64,000 nucleotides of DNA from Psychrobacter urativorans (GCF_904846695.1 NZ_CAJHBR010000001.1:310001-374000), one strand, 5' to 3'; shown: positions 1-9,693, counted from the stretch's first letter. A program made the numbers and translations. The notes: generated from the sequence alone by a model not told the origin.

Positions 1-419
1 AAGATCAAAAATATCATTGGTCTTACTAATTTGACAGAGACATTTTCAGAGTCTGACATAGCCAGCCGTCTGGGCATTAAGTCGGCGAGCAGTGAAAATA
101 CACTAGTGATAATGATAAACGACAGCACAGAGGCCACAGTTTCATTTTTGAATAATAGGGATAAATAAGGACTGATAGCTGATTCGCCAATCGCTCCAGC
201 GGAGATAGCTACTGCATTGAGCACGACTTGCACTACGGTAATAAAGCTACCGGAATGTTGTTGCATATTGAGGACATCAAGGGCGCGTACTTCCCCTTCT
301 TTGGCCATTACTTGTAACTTAATCTTGCGGCTGGCGGCAATGGCAATCTCCGCACCAGAAACGAAGGCACTCAGGGCCAGTAATAAAAATAGAAATACAC
401 TAGCGGTTAGCAAGCTCAT
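1..419 (-). CDS. CNNM/HlyC-CorC family membrane protein, N-terminal part (partial)
   Basis: The reading frame starts at ATG 417-419 and runs off the left edge, giving about 139 residues. The start MSLLTASVFLFLLLALSAF is a membrane helix, followed by SGAEIAIAASRKIK, two further hydrophobic stretches and ADLMPRRLAMSDSE. This order, with the P-[RK]-R-L-A motif after the second or third helix, is typical of the DUF21 domain of CNNM/CorC (hemolysin-like) proteins, which take part in divalent-cation transport or its control. The CBS and CorC/HlyC domains expected downstream lie outside the window. Family assignment is good; substrate and exact subfamily cannot be judged. Confidence 0.8.
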   Translation of the reverse strand, partial: MSLLTASVFLFLLLALSAFVSGAEIAIAASRKIKLQVMAKEGEVRALDVLNMQQHSGSFITVVQVVLNAVAISAGAIGESAISPYLSLLFKNETVASVLSFIIITSVFSLLADLMPRRLAMSDSENVSVKLVRPMIFLI

Positions 420-573
420 GAAATACTCGGATAAATATAGATAGGGTTAGAGAAGATTATTGAAGCGATAATTAAGGGGACGATTAAGGCGGCTATTGGG
501 ATAAAGATAAAAAGTAACGACATAAAGTAAAAACGCAACATAAAGACAGGGACTAAAATTTATCAACAGGTAA

Positions 574-600
574 TAAAAAAGCTGGGCAAGCACCCAGCTA
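574..600 (-). terminator. Rho-independent terminator of nadE
   Basis: On the minus strand a GC-rich hairpin (AGCTGGG paired with CCCAGCT) is followed by six T residues, about 80 bases after the nadE stop codon. Confidence 0.75.
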
Positions 601-638
601 ATTATTTCATCATTGATTTCGCTATAAGTCTGATTATC

Positions 639-666
639 GGCTAGCTAGGGTTTAAGCTAGCTAGCC
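639..666. repeat. Inverted repeat after nadE
   Basis: GGCTAGCTA (639-647) is exactly complementary to TAGCTAGCC (658-666) with a 10-base loop. It lies between the nadE stop and the terminator at 574-600. It has no T-tract, so it may be a 3' stabilising hairpin rather than a second terminator. Confidence 0.55.
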
Positions 667-680
667 TCTATCTTTTATAG

Positions 681-2372
681 TTAGCCTTTTAGTGACCATT
701 TATTTACTAAAGGATAGCGGCGTTCGCGCCCAAAAGCTTTGTGGCTGATCTTAGTACCAATAGGGGCTTGTAGACGCTTAAACTCGCTATGGTCGACCAT
801 CTTGATAGTTTTAGCGACTAAGTCTTCGTCAAAACCTTTAGATACGATATCCTGATAGCCCATATCTTCATCAATATATAAAGTGAGGATGCCGTCTAAT
901 ATGGCATAGTCGGGCAGACTGTCTTGGTCGGTTTGATCAGCTCGTAGCTCAGCTGAAGGTGGGCGAGTGATGACTCGCTCAGGAATAACTGGGGTATCTT
1001 CTAAACGATTACGATAGCTGGCCAAGTCATAAACTTGGGTCTTATAAACGTCTTTTAATACGTCAAAACCACCCGCCATATCACCATATAAAGTAGAGTA
1101 GCCTACTGCTAATTCAGATTTGTTACCAGTAGTGATGACCAAATGACCAAACTTGTTCGATAACGCCATCAAGATCACTCCACGGGCGCGAGCTTGGATG
1201 TTCTCTTCGGTAGTGTCCGCTGGTGACTTATTGAATAATGGCGCAAGGGTATGACGAATACCTTCTACTGCATCAAAAATAGGGCAGACAGTATAAGAAA
1301 CATTCAAGCGACGCGCTTGTGCTTGGGCATCCTCTAAGCTGATTTTTGAGGTGTACTCATAGGGCATCATCACGGCATAGACTTTGTCTGCTCCTAAGGC
1401 ATCGACAGCTATACATAAAGTCAGCGCTGAATCAATACCACCGGACAGACCAATGATCACCCCAGTAAAGCCTGAATTATTGACATAATCACGTAAGCCC
1501 ACTACTAAGGCTTGATACATCTCAGACTCACGGCTCAATGACAGTGGCGCTTTAGCTTGAGTGTTAAAGGTACCAGTATTGACATCTAAAGTGGCTAGTA
1601 ACAGCTGATTCATAAAGCGTGTAGCTTCGTGAGCAATAGTACCATTGGCTTGTACTGCCATTGAGCCACCGTCAAATACTAAATCATCTTGACCACCAAC
1701 TGCATTAACATAAATAATCGGTAGCTTATTGTCACTACTGCGCTTGCTTAGCATAGCTTTGCGAGTATCTTGCTTTTCTCTTTGGAAAGGGGAAGCGTTG
1801 AGGCTAATAATTAGCTCTGCACCTTGCTCTTTTAGTTCTGCAATTAGGTTCTTTTCCCATAAGTCTTCACAGATAAGAAGACCTATAGTTATGCCTTTAT
1901 AGTCAAATAAAACTTGGTTACGACCTTTATCAAAATAACGACGCTCGTCAAATACCCCATAATTAGGTAAGAATTGCTTATGATAAAAGCCCTTTTGATG
2001 GCCGTTATGCAGAATAGCTGCTGAGTTAAAAGTACCGTGATGATCCACATGAGGGTAACCAACAATCATGACGATATCTTCAATGTCACTCAAGTTCGAT
2101 AAAGCGCTTTTGATACGACCTGAAAGACTAGGGCGTAGTAATAAATCTTGTGGAGGGTAACCTAAAAGCGCTAGTTCAGGGAAGATAATAACATCAGCAC
2201 CTTGCTCACGTGCTTCTATTGCAAGCGCACGCATTTTTTCAGCATTGGCGGTAATGTCGCCGACTAAAAAGTGTGATTGAGCTAAAGCGAAAGTAATAGA
2301 GTTGGTCTTTGCAGATGGTTTTTCAGCAGTATTAGTAACAGGGGGATGAGCTTGGCTATTGTCTTTTGACAT
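681..2372 (-). CDS. nadE: Glutamine-dependent NAD+ synthetase
   Basis: Makes NAD from deamido-NAD, ATP and glutamine in the cytoplasm, the last step of NAD synthesis. Residues about 27-275 are a nitrilase-type glutaminase with a plausible Glu-Lys-Cys triad at E66 (FPELALLGYPP), K132 (HKQFLPNYG) and C168 (LLICEDLWE). Residues about 285-563 are the synthetase, with the ATP-pyrophosphatase loop GLSGGIDSA near 308-316 and the TTGNKSELAVGYSTLYGD motif. ATG 2372 is preferred because AGGAA lies 9 bases upstream (2381-2385); a TTG 18 bases further upstream overlaps that site. The first 25 or so residues are a polar extension. Monocistronic with its own terminator. Confidence 0.95.
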   Translation of the reverse strand: MSKDNSQAHPPVTNTAEKPSAKTNSITFALAQSHFLVGDITANAEKMRALAIEAREQGADVIIFPELALLGYPPQDLLLRPSLSGRIKSALSNLSDIEDIVMIVGYPHVDHHGTFNSAAILHNGHQKGFYHKQFLPNYGVFDERRYFDKGRNQVLFDYKGITIGLLICEDLWEKNLIAELKEQGAELIISLNASPFQREKQDTRKAMLSKRSSDNKLPIIYVNAVGGQDDLVFDGGSMAVQANGTIAHEATRFMNQLLLATLDVNTGTFNTQAKAPLSLSRESEMYQALVVGLRDYVNNSGFTGVIIGLSGGIDSALTLCIAVDALGADKVYAVMMPYEYTSKISLEDAQAQARRLNVSYTVCPIFDAVEGIRHTLAPLFNKSPADTTEENIQARARGVILMALSNKFGHLVITTGNKSELAVGYSTLYGDMAGGFDVLKDVYKTQVYDLASYRNRLEDTPVIPERVITRPPSAELRADQTDQDSLPDYAILDGILTLYIDEDMGYQDIVSKGFDEDLVAKTIKMVDHSEFKRLQAPIGTKISHKAFGRERRYPLVNKWSLKG

Positions 2373-3145
2373 TGTTATTGTTCCTATCAATATAGTATTT
2401 AAAATTTAGTGGATTATTATTTATTTGGATCGTCTAGTTAAAATGCTTATTTAGAATGTGCTGACCAAACTATAATATATGGCTTAGTTTTTTTAAAATA
2501 ATTCAGTTATAGGACTTAATGGTTTAACTTGTTTGTATAATTTATCGCTTATAATATTTGATAGCTAAAGTACCGCAATGGCCAGTAAGCTAGGCAAATA
2601 ATAGGCAAAAAGTAAATACTTAGCTATTATTCGCAACTTTAGCACCAACGCAGGTCAGTGAATCTAGTGCTGAGACTAAGCTATATAGTTGTGCTAGCTA
2701 GCAAAAATATTGCCAAATAGGCAGCTAAAAAAAATCTCAATGGATTCCGTAAGCACAAAATAATACCCTTAGTATAACATCAATTACTAATGCTAAGAGA
2801 ACGCTGCGGTGTTTTTGCACGCTAAACAAAACTATCTTATTATCGACTTAAGTGAATTTTGCTTACTATTACTTTTAGTTTTATTTCAAGACTAAAGCGT
2901 GTTGAACATTCGGCTGCAACAGGGCTACTGCTCGTGGCTCAACACCGCCTTAACACACTACCTAAAACAAAATTGTAAGTAAAAATTACAACACAGTATT
3001 ATTTATTCGTCTTATCTTATTGCATAATGGCTGCTGGTTGTTAAGATGTTTACTGGGCGCATAGGTATACAGTTTATAAACTTCTATTCATAGGCTTATG
3101 CCTACATATTCATATAATTCGCAGTAATATCCTATAAGGCTGTTA
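2373..3145. other. Gene-free region between nadE and the AI-2E-type permease
   Basis: AT-rich region of about 770 bases separating two divergent genes, so it should hold both promoters. I find no open frame with family features. The only notable structure is GTGTTGA (2899-2905) facing TCAACAC (2939-2945), enclosing a GC-richer 33-base segment that could fold as a small RNA or leader. Confidence 0.4.
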
Positions 3146-4321
3146 TTGGTTGGTTCATACGCTATGATTGAAAACTGGACAAAAGAGGTCGTTATTCAGC
3201 GATTACTAGCCATTACGTTACTAGTGATACTGTTTATACTTTGCTTTCAAGTGGTGCAGTTCTTCATTGTACCAGCGCTTTGGGCCGCGATTTTGGCCTA
3301 CGTTACTTTTCCTATTTATAAGTTTTTCCATGAAAAAGTAAAGTTCAGTTCAAATGTTAGTGCGGCCATTATGACCATCAGTATCTCGCTAATGATAGGC
3401 ATACCCTTAGTCATAGCGATATTTATACTGCAACAAGAAGCGCTTAGCCTTTACACTAACCTCATTTATCGTATCAAAGTTGGCTATCTTGATATGCCTG
3501 ATTCTCTTAAAAACTTACCAGTTATCGGTCAACAAATTCAAGATATCTTATGGAGAATAAATAAGAATCCTGAAGGTACTCTCGAAGCTTTTCGTGCTTG
3601 GATTCAGTCGCACTTATACTACGGCAAAGTGGCTCTCGATGTGTTGTTCAGCAGCCTTGCTAAATTAGGTATGGCTTTGATGACGCTTTACTTCTTTTAC
3701 CGTGATGGTATCAGTCTAATACGGCAGATTCGTCAAGCCTTGCGCAATATCATCGGCAATCGTATTGATGGCTATATTGATTCTGTAGGCACTACCACGC
3801 GCGCTGTGGTTTATGGTATTGGTCTAACAGCATTAGCGCAGGCATTATTGGCTGGTGTTGGTTATTACTTTTCTGGTGCGCCTAGTCCTATCTTGCTTAC
3901 CCTCATCACTTTTGGAGTGGCGCTAATACCTTTTGGTACTCCGTTTGCGTGGGGCGCAGTATCGATTTGGCTGTTGAGTCAAGGTTATACTACTGAAGGT
4001 ATTGGTCTGGCTTTATGGGGTGTTTTGGTGATCAGTTGGGTCGACAATCTTATTCGTCCTATCGTCATTAGTGGCGCTACTAAGATTCCTTTTATCATTA
4101 TCTTTATCGGCGTATTAGGCGGTCTTACAGCTTTTGGTTTCGTTGGTTTGTTCATCGGCCCTGTAGTGCTAGCTATTGGCCTTGCTATTTGGCGCGAGTG
4201 GATATCACAGCATAAAAACGAGATTTTTGCCCCTAAGCAAGTCATATTAACTGATAATCAGATGTTACTAAACTTCGAGCAGCAGAACCAAGACGATAGT
4301 GAAAACCCTGCAAACAGTTAA
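3146..4321 (+). CDS. AI-2E family transporter (PerM/YdiK-like permease)
   Basis: About 390 residues with seven or eight hydrophobic segments, the typical size for the AI-2E exporter/PerM family. The C-terminal half has the conserved region with PFGTPFAWGA, WVDNLIRP and GLFIGPVVLAIGLA; the D-N-x-x-R-P motif is the best family marker and resembles YdiK. Substrate is unknown: family members have been linked to autoinducer-2 or small-molecule export and Na+/H+ exchange. TTG 3146 has AAGG 6 bases upstream; ATG 3164 (MIENWTKEVV) has no clear ribosome site but is an equally possible start. The last 30 residues are polar and acidic. Confidence 0.85.
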   Translation: MVGSYAMIENWTKEVVIQRLLAITLLVILFILCFQVVQFFIVPALWAAILAYVTFPIYKFFHEKVKFSSNVSAAIMTISISLMIGIPLVIAIFILQQEALSLYTNLIYRIKVGYLDMPDSLKNLPVIGQQIQDILWRINKNPEGTLEAFRAWIQSHLYYGKVALDVLFSSLAKLGMALMTLYFFYRDGISLIRQIRQALRNIIGNRIDGYIDSVGTTTRAVVYGIGLTALAQALLAGVGYYFSGAPSPILLTLITFGVALIPFGTPFAWGAVSIWLLSQGYTTEGIGLALWGVLVISWVDNLIRPIVISGATKIPFIIIFIGVLGGLTAFGFVGLFIGPVVLAIGLAIWREWISQHKNEIFAPKQVILTDNQMLLNFEQQNQDDSENPANS

Positions 4322-4391
4322 TAGCTGGTAATGATAAATGAATATTCCTACCTACCACTAATCCTATAACCATTAAGCTGGTGGCACTACT

Positions 4392-5513
4392 ATGTTAACT
4401 AATAAACCGACTGTCCTTACTATCCTTGCCGATAGCAATATCGCTAGCCTTGATGACTTTTTTAATCCGCAAACCTTAGGTCAAGACCCAGCGCAGAATA
4501 TAAAAATTATAAAAGCGATAGGCCGTGATATAGATGCGCAATTGCTAAGCGAGCTACAACCGGATATATTGCTGATACGTTCAGTGACGCTAGTGGATGA
4601 GCAATTACTAGCTAATAATACTAGTGTCAAATTTGTTGGATCAGCCACTATTGGTACTGATCATGTCGATCAAGCTTATCTGGCTGAGCGTCATATCACT
4701 TTTGCTAATGCTGCTGGCTGTAGCAAACATTCCGTTGCCCAATATGTGTTAACAGCGATACTGACTTTGCAGCCACAGTACTGGCAGCAGCCGATGAGCT
4801 TGGGTATTATTGGACTAGGGAATATTGGCAGTACGCTGGCTCAGTATGCTACTGATCTAGGCTGGCAAGTACTAGGTTACGATCCGTTGTTACCAGCATC
4901 AAAATATAATAATGCCAGCTTTGAGCAGCTGCTTAGCCAAAGTGCTGCTATTAGTTTGCATGTACCTTTGACGGTTGCTGCTAATGGCAAAGCTATTAAC
5001 AATGCTAGCGATTATCCAACTGAGCATCTTATTGACTCAGCAGCGCTGCAGCTTATGTCGCCCGATACGCTACTGATTAATAGTGCGCGTGGGCCAGTGA
5101 TCGCCGAGGCAGCGCTAAAGGCCAATATTGAAAGTACTGGACGCCAAGTGGTACTAGATGTGTTCGAGCATGAGCCGCAAGTCGACAAGAGCTTGCTGGA
5201 CCAATTAACTTTTGCCACGCCACACATTGCAGGCTATAGCGTAGAAGGTAAGCTGCGCGGCACCCAGATGATCTATGATGCTCTATGCGAGCAGTTGGCT
5301 GTCGAACCTGTGCAATCTATGCTGCACTTATTGCCAGTGAACTTGTACTTATGGTCTGAGCTTAAAGCCCATCCTGAGCGTTTAAATAAGTTTTATGATA
5401 TCGCAAAAGATGACCGAGCATTGCGAGCAAAAATAGCGGATGGGCAAGTTAAAGGTGCTGACTTTGATCAGTTGCGTCGGGACTATCATTTGCGTCGTGA
5501 ATGGCAGTCCTAA
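4392..5513 (+). CDS. pdxB: Erythronate-4-phosphate dehydrogenase
   Basis: Oxidises 4-phosphoerythronate in the DXP-dependent pathway to pyridoxal phosphate. It is a D-isomer-specific 2-hydroxyacid dehydrogenase with the NAD-binding glycine motif GLGNIG at 141-146 and catalytic Arg, Glu and His in NSARGPV (R233), DVFEHEP (E259) and TPHIAGYS (H278). The early GSATIGTDHVD segment and the C-terminal dimerisation domain of about 90 residues are specific to PdxB. At 373 residues it matches the family length. It lies 70 bases after the permease gene and 66 bases before epmA, so cotranscription is plausible. Confidence 0.95.
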   Translation: MLTNKPTVLTILADSNIASLDDFFNPQTLGQDPAQNIKIIKAIGRDIDAQLLSELQPDILLIRSVTLVDEQLLANNTSVKFVGSATIGTDHVDQAYLAERHITFANAAGCSKHSVAQYVLTAILTLQPQYWQQPMSLGIIGLGNIGSTLAQYATDLGWQVLGYDPLLPASKYNNASFEQLLSQSAAISLHVPLTVAANGKAINNASDYPTEHLIDSAALQLMSPDTLLINSARGPVIAEAALKANIESTGRQVVLDVFEHEPQVDKSLLDQLTFATPHIAGYSVEGKLRGTQMIYDALCEQLAVEPVQSMLHLLPVNLYLWSELKAHPERLNKFYDIAKDDRALRAKIADGQVKGADFDQLRRDYHLRREWQS

Positions 5514-5579
5514 CGGTTTCGTTTCTAATATTTAACATAAAAAATCTAGTTGATAACTACCAGTGAGCACTAGTATAAG

Positions 5580-6647
5580 ATGAGCCTAAATAATGAGTCG
5601 CTGATAAAAGCTACAGATGATAAGGCGATTTATGAGCCTACAATGAGCTTAGCAATGGCGCACAAAAGAGCAAAAATGCTAGCTGACATCAGGCAGTTTT
5701 TTGCGCAACGTCAAGTGTTAGAAGTGCAGACGCCTTTGTTATCACAAGCAGCAAATACTGACACTTTTTTGCAGTCAGTGGCTTGTAGGGTAACTTATCA
5801 GGACAAGCCTAGTGCTTACTATCTACATACCTCACCCGAATTCGCTATGAAACGTTTGCTCGCTAGTTGGCAAGTAGCGATATATCAAATCTGTCCAGTA
5901 TTTCGTGATAACGAAATTGGTTCGCGCCATAACATTGAATTTACTATGCTCGAATGGTACCGACTAGGTTATAGCTTGACGGAGTTAGGTGAGGAGTTGG
6001 CAAAATTACTAGAGGTGCTGTACGGCTATCCGGTGGTTATGACTGACTATCGCTATATCGATGCGTTTATTGACTTTGTAGGTATTCATCCTCTCACCGC
6101 TAGTGTTACGGCATTGAGAGCTATAGCTGAGGATAAAGGCCTAGTCGCTAAAAGTTTTGCACCACCGTCCCACTCTGTAGAAAGTGAGGAGAGTATCAGC
6201 GCCATTTTAGAGGATGACGCTGACGATCGTCAACAGTGGCTGGATCTATTATTTAGTCACTTGGTAGAACCCAATCTAGGTCACGATTTACCTACTTTAA
6301 TCATCGACTATCCTCCAGCTACTGCTGCACTAGCTAAGACTGATGTTGATAAAGACGGTAATCTTGTAGCCAAGCGCTTTGAGCTGTATATAAATGGTAT
6401 TGAGATTGCTAATGCTTACGATGAACTGGCCGATGGCGCAGCGCTGCAACAACGCTTTGAGCAGGACAATCTGTTACGTCAACAGCATGATTTAGCACAA
6501 ATGCCTATTGATCAGCATCTAGTTGCTGCTTGTGATGACTTACCGGCTTGTAGTGGTATAGCCGTTGGTTTAGACAGACTATTGATGGTTATCTCAGGTG
6601 CCAAAAATCTACGAGAAGTGATCCCTTTCCCTAGTGATTTGGCCTAA
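5580..6647 (+). CDS. epmA: Elongation factor P--(R)-beta-lysine ligase
   Basis: A class II lysyl-tRNA-synthetase paralogue without the anticodon-binding domain; it attaches beta-lysine to a conserved lysine of EF-P, helping ribosomes through polyproline. Visible motifs are RQFFAQRQVLEVQTP, HTSPEFAMKRLLAS, PVFRDNEIGSRHNIEFTMLEWYR (motif 2 region, given here only as a span near residues 103-125) and GIAVGLDRLLM near the C-terminus (motif 3). At 355 residues it is somewhat longer than usual because of an acidic insert near 200-220. No clear Shine-Dalgarno site precedes ATG 5580; ATG 5643 is a possible later start. Confidence 0.93.
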   Translation: MSLNNESLIKATDDKAIYEPTMSLAMAHKRAKMLADIRQFFAQRQVLEVQTPLLSQAANTDTFLQSVACRVTYQDKPSAYYLHTSPEFAMKRLLASWQVAIYQICPVFRDNEIGSRHNIEFTMLEWYRLGYSLTELGEELAKLLEVLYGYPVVMTDYRYIDAFIDFVGIHPLTASVTALRAIAEDKGLVAKSFAPPSHSVESEESISAILEDDADDRQQWLDLLFSHLVEPNLGHDLPTLIIDYPPATAALAKTDVDKDGNLVAKRFELYINGIEIANAYDELADGAALQQRFEQDNLLRQQHDLAQMPIDQHLVAACDDLPACSGIAVGLDRLLMVISGAKNLREVIPFPSDLA

Positions 6648-6735
6648 TAGCTAATAGCGAGTAACCAGTAATTAACAAGCTATCAGCAATACTGATTAAT
6701 TATCAATCATCAATAGCTACACCATTTAAATAAAC

Positions 6736-6773
6736 AAAAGAGCGTACAGGCCTTTTAGCTTGTACGCTCTTTT
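6736..6773. terminator. Bidirectional terminator between epmA and yaiI
   Basis: A perfect 13-bp stem (6736-6748 with 6761-6773), flanked by A4 on the left and T4 on the right, lies between two convergent genes and can end transcription from both sides. Confidence 0.85.
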
Positions 6774-6868
6774 AAGTATCTGCTTGCATGATGGTATAGT
6801 CACCATGCAAAATACCTTTCGCAAGTAAAAAATTTACAATTTAAAGTCAGTTAAAGCACGGGGTCTAA

Positions 6869-7318
6869 TTAACGAACTAAGCGGTTCAGCCCATCAGCAA
6901 AAGACTTTTTATCACGGTCGCCATAAGGTTTCTGACCGCTCATCTCCTGCAATTCTAAAACGCCAGTACCACGCATAGTATCCATGAAGTCACGCATATT
7001 GAGCTTTTGCTTGATGTTATTATGATCGTAAATGACCCCACGTGAGGTCAGTACTTTGCCGCCTTTATCCAGAATATCATTGGCTAGTGGAATATCGCTA
7101 GTAATAGCCAAGTCTCCTGCTTGAATATTTTCGGCGATATAATCATCAGCTTTATCAAAACCTTGTGGCACCACGGTCATAATTAATAGCGGTGACTTAC
7201 GTAATTTAATAGGCTGATTGGCGACGAATATTACGGTAGTCTGAGTACGTTCAGCTGTTTTAATAATCAAGTCTTTGGCTATTAGAGGTACTGAGTCAGC
7301 ATCAACCCAAATCTGCAT
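6869..7318 (-). CDS. YaiI/YqxD family protein (DUF188)
   Basis: 149 residues, the usual length. It has the family signature of conserved acids and GADDYIAENIQAGDLAITSDIPLA-like architecture (MQIWVDADSVP at the N-terminus, TSDIPLA in the middle, TSRGVIYD later). The fold is PIN-like and a nuclease role has been suggested from structure, but the biochemical function is not established. Its start codon overlaps the purK stop codon (TAATG at 7316-7320), pointing to translational coupling with purK, although no functional link to purine synthesis is known. Confidence 0.88.
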   Translation of the reverse strand: MQIWVDADSVPLIAKDLIIKTAERTQTTVIFVANQPIKLRKSPLLIMTVVPQGFDKADDYIAENIQAGDLAITSDIPLANDILDKGGKVLTSRGVIYDHNNIKQKLNMRDFMDTMRGTGVLELQEMSGQKPYGDRDKKSFADGLNRLVR

Positions 7319-8715
7319 TATTTTTTCGCCTTATCAACAGGATGTTTTATAGATTTTGGCTTAGTAGTAGTTTTAGGCTCTGCTGTTTTGGTGGCATCAG
7401 CAGTATTACTAGCCATCACTATTTCAGCAGCGCTTGACTGCTCTTGTTGCGAATCATTGCTTTTAGTATCGGTTACTAGGTCCGCTATCGCTTGGTTAAT
7501 TAATAGTGAAGAGGGCTTTTTATCTAAGCCCATTTTATTAGGCATAATAGTGATCAGCTTAGCTAATGCCAGTTCTAAATCGGCAACATCATTGGGCATC
7601 AGGGTAATATGAGCAATCTTGCGATCTTCACGCTCAGCTTTATGATAGCTGTGATAGTGCGCCCCATCAATAGCCATTATTGCTTTAGTATCAGGATACT
7701 GCCCCAGTACGTTGAGCATAATGACCGGATGTATATTATCAGTATCTCCAAGTGGTAAACCGACCACCGCCCGTATGTGATTTTCAAACTGACTAGTAAC
7801 AGCGCCTTCAATGCTCCAATGCCCAGAGTTATGCACTCTTGGAGCAATCTCATTCGCCAACAGGTAATCATTACCGCGCTCATCTTTAGTAACGAACAGC
7901 TCAAGCGCCATAACGCCTACGTAGTCGAGATGATTCATCAAAGTAGTCATGCTGCTCTGTGCTTGCGCAAACAAGTGGCTAGTGCCTACAGCTGGTGCTT
8001 GAGTTTTAGCCAACACACCTTGATAGTGATGGTTTTCCACCAAATCATAACAGCGTACGGTACCGTCTTGGCCACGTGCTGCAATGATGGATACCTCACG
8101 GCTGAAGTTAATAAAGCCTTCGGCTATAAGTGGTGCTGGCAGTGAAGTAAGGCGACCATCGCCACTCACCGCAGCTTTGAGCTCTTGCCAAGCCAGCGCT
8201 ATGTCATTTTGCTCTTTTATAACGTATTGACCTTTGCCATCATAGCCACCACGACTGGTTTTCAACACAATAGGCAGGCCCAAAGTACTGCAAGCTTGCT
8301 GCAAATCAGCTAGAGAGGAAACCGCTTTAAACGGTACAGTAGCGATGTCAAGATCATTGAATAATTGTTTTTCTTTTAAGCGGTCTTGCGCAATCTCAAG
8401 GGCGATAGGAGGTGGAAACATTCCCTGTTTTTGCTGGCTAGCAGAAAGTTTAGCCAAGCGTTCAACAGTCGCAGTAGGGGTGTTTTCAAACTCTAGCGTA
8501 AATACTTCAGCAGCAGCGATGAAATCCTCTAATTGCTCACTAGTATAAACCCGACCATAGAGGCCAGCTGGACAATCAGCATTGTCCTCCAAAAACACGC
8601 ACTGATAACCTAACGGCATAGCTGCTTGAGCTAGCATCATGCCGAGCTGACCACCGCCTAAGATACCGATAGTGCGAATAGTTTGAGTAACAGGATAAGC
8701 ATTGGCTGTGGTCAT
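7318..8715 (-). CDS. purK: N5-carboxyaminoimidazole ribonucleotide synthase
   Basis: ATP-grasp enzyme that converts AIR, bicarbonate and ATP to N5-CAIR in purine synthesis; PurE then rearranges the product. The N-terminal GILGGGQLGMMLAQAA, the TSRGGYDGKGQYV glycine loop and the LANEIAPRVHNSGHW metal and substrate region are all present. At 465 residues it is longer than the usual 360-390: the last 60 or so residues are a low-complexity Ala/Thr/Lys tail (from about SNDSQQEQSSAAE) not seen in typical PurK. The gene is separated from purE by a hairpin and an inverted repeat, so it probably has its own promoter. Confidence 0.95.
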   Translation of the reverse strand: MTTANAYPVTQTIRTIGILGGGQLGMMLAQAAMPLGYQCVFLEDNADCPAGLYGRVYTSEQLEDFIAAAEVFTLEFENTPTATVERLAKLSASQQKQGMFPPPIALEIAQDRLKEKQLFNDLDIATVPFKAVSSLADLQQACSTLGLPIVLKTSRGGYDGKGQYVIKEQNDIALAWQELKAAVSGDGRLTSLPAPLIAEGFINFSREVSIIAARGQDGTVRCYDLVENHHYQGVLAKTQAPAVGTSHLFAQAQSSMTTLMNHLDYVGVMALELFVTKDERGNDYLLANEIAPRVHNSGHWSIEGAVTSQFENHIRAVVGLPLGDTDNIHPVIMLNVLGQYPDTKAIMAIDGAHYHSYHKAEREDRKIAHITLMPNDVADLELALAKLITIMPNKMGLDKKPSSLLINQAIADLVTDTKSNDSQQEQSSAAEIVMASNTADATKTAEPKTTTKPKSIKHPVDKAKK

Positions 8716-8762
8716 AGCTGGCCTTTAAATTAATAAGATGATTTGAATGATTTAGTTAAGCA

Positions 8763-8794
8763 GACTCTACAATACTCTAGAATATTGCAGAGTC
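8763..8794. promoter_or_regulatory. 32-bp inverted repeat upstream of purK
   Basis: Two 12-base arms (8763-8774 and 8783-8794: GACTCT-x-CAATA against TATTG-x-AGAGTC) with one mismatched pair surround an 8-base centre. It lies 48-79 bases before the purK start. It may be an operator or a leader hairpin; I do not recognise it as a known PurR box. Confidence 0.45.
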
Positions 8795-8835
8795 AAAATC
8801 TAGGGATAGCTCGCAGAGTAGTAAGGCTAATAAAA

Positions 8836-8866
8836 TAGCAAAAGGTGCACTATAGGCACCTTGTCA
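8836..8866 (-). terminator. Terminator-like hairpin after purE
   Basis: AAGGTGC (8842-8848) pairs with GCACCTT (8856-8862). On the minus strand it is followed by a T-rich stretch, about 100 bases after the purE stop codon. Confidence 0.6.
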
Positions 8867-8963
8867 CTAAAACACTCATGTAAAAGACTTATACAAAGTA
8901 ACCTTTACCTACAATAAAAACTATTTATTAGCAAGTAAGTTAAATACAGTAGCTGTTTTTTAT

Positions 8964-9506
8964 TTACTGGTTAATGATGCCTGGGGTGGGGCTAGCTAAG
9001 ATAGTTTCGGTTTGCTTTTGACGTAGGTCATGCAGTTTGGTAGCTAGCACCTTATCTTGTAGCGCCAAGATCTGAATAGCAAGCAAAGCGGCGTTATAAG
9101 CACCGGCACTACCGATCGCCAAAGTACCGACCGCCACGCCTTTAGGCATTTGAACGATAGATAATAAGCTATCCCAACCGCTGAGCATAGAGGACTTAAC
9201 GGGTACACCCAATACTGGCAATGGCGTTTGGCTGGCACACATACCTGGTAAATGAGCAGCACCGCCCGCACCAGCTATAATCACTTGTAAGCCATTATCT
9301 TTGGCGGCTTTGGCATAATCAAACAATCGGTCAGGTGTTCGATGGGCTGAGACTACTTCGCATTCAAAAGCAACATCGAAGTCGGCTAATAGTTGTGCAG
9401 CAGCGCTCATAGTAGCCCAATCAGACTGCGAACCCATGATGATACCTACTTTGGCTGGGCCGGCAGGTGAGGTAATGGGATTAGGTTGGGTAGTGACAGT
9501 GCTCAT
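8964..9506 (-). CDS. purE: N5-carboxyaminoimidazole ribonucleotide mutase
   Basis: Class I PurE, moving the carboxyl group of N5-CAIR to give CAIR. The protein shows [14 protein letters not shown], the catalytic-region [15 protein letters not shown], the [11 protein letters not shown] loop and PVLGVPVKS. Length 180 against about 165 usual, the excess being an N-terminal polar stretch before VGIIMG. GAGGAT sits 8 bases before the ATG. It precedes purK in the same orientation but a terminator-like hairpin lies between them. Confidence 0.96.
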   Translation of the reverse strand: MSTVTTQPNPITSPAGPAKVGIIMGSQSDWATMSAAAQLLADFDVAFECEVVSAHRTPDRLFDYAKAAKDNGLQVIIAGAGGAAHLPGMCASQTPLPVLGVPVKSSMLSGWDSLLSIVQMPKGVAVGTLAIGSAGAYNAALLAIQILALQDKVLATKLHDLRQKQTETILASPTPGIINQ

Positions 9507-9693
9507 GGCGCAGTATCCTCAAAAAGACTATCATACAAAAATTCTACTACTGCCGTAAAGACAAGTTTGAGTGCTACTGTTAATAGAGCATAATTTAGCA
9601 GTTTTTTAAACGTTATTTAACTGCCGATTGCCAAAGGATGAATAACTAATCAATAATTAGTTAATTAATCAGACTGTATCAAACAGTAGAGGA

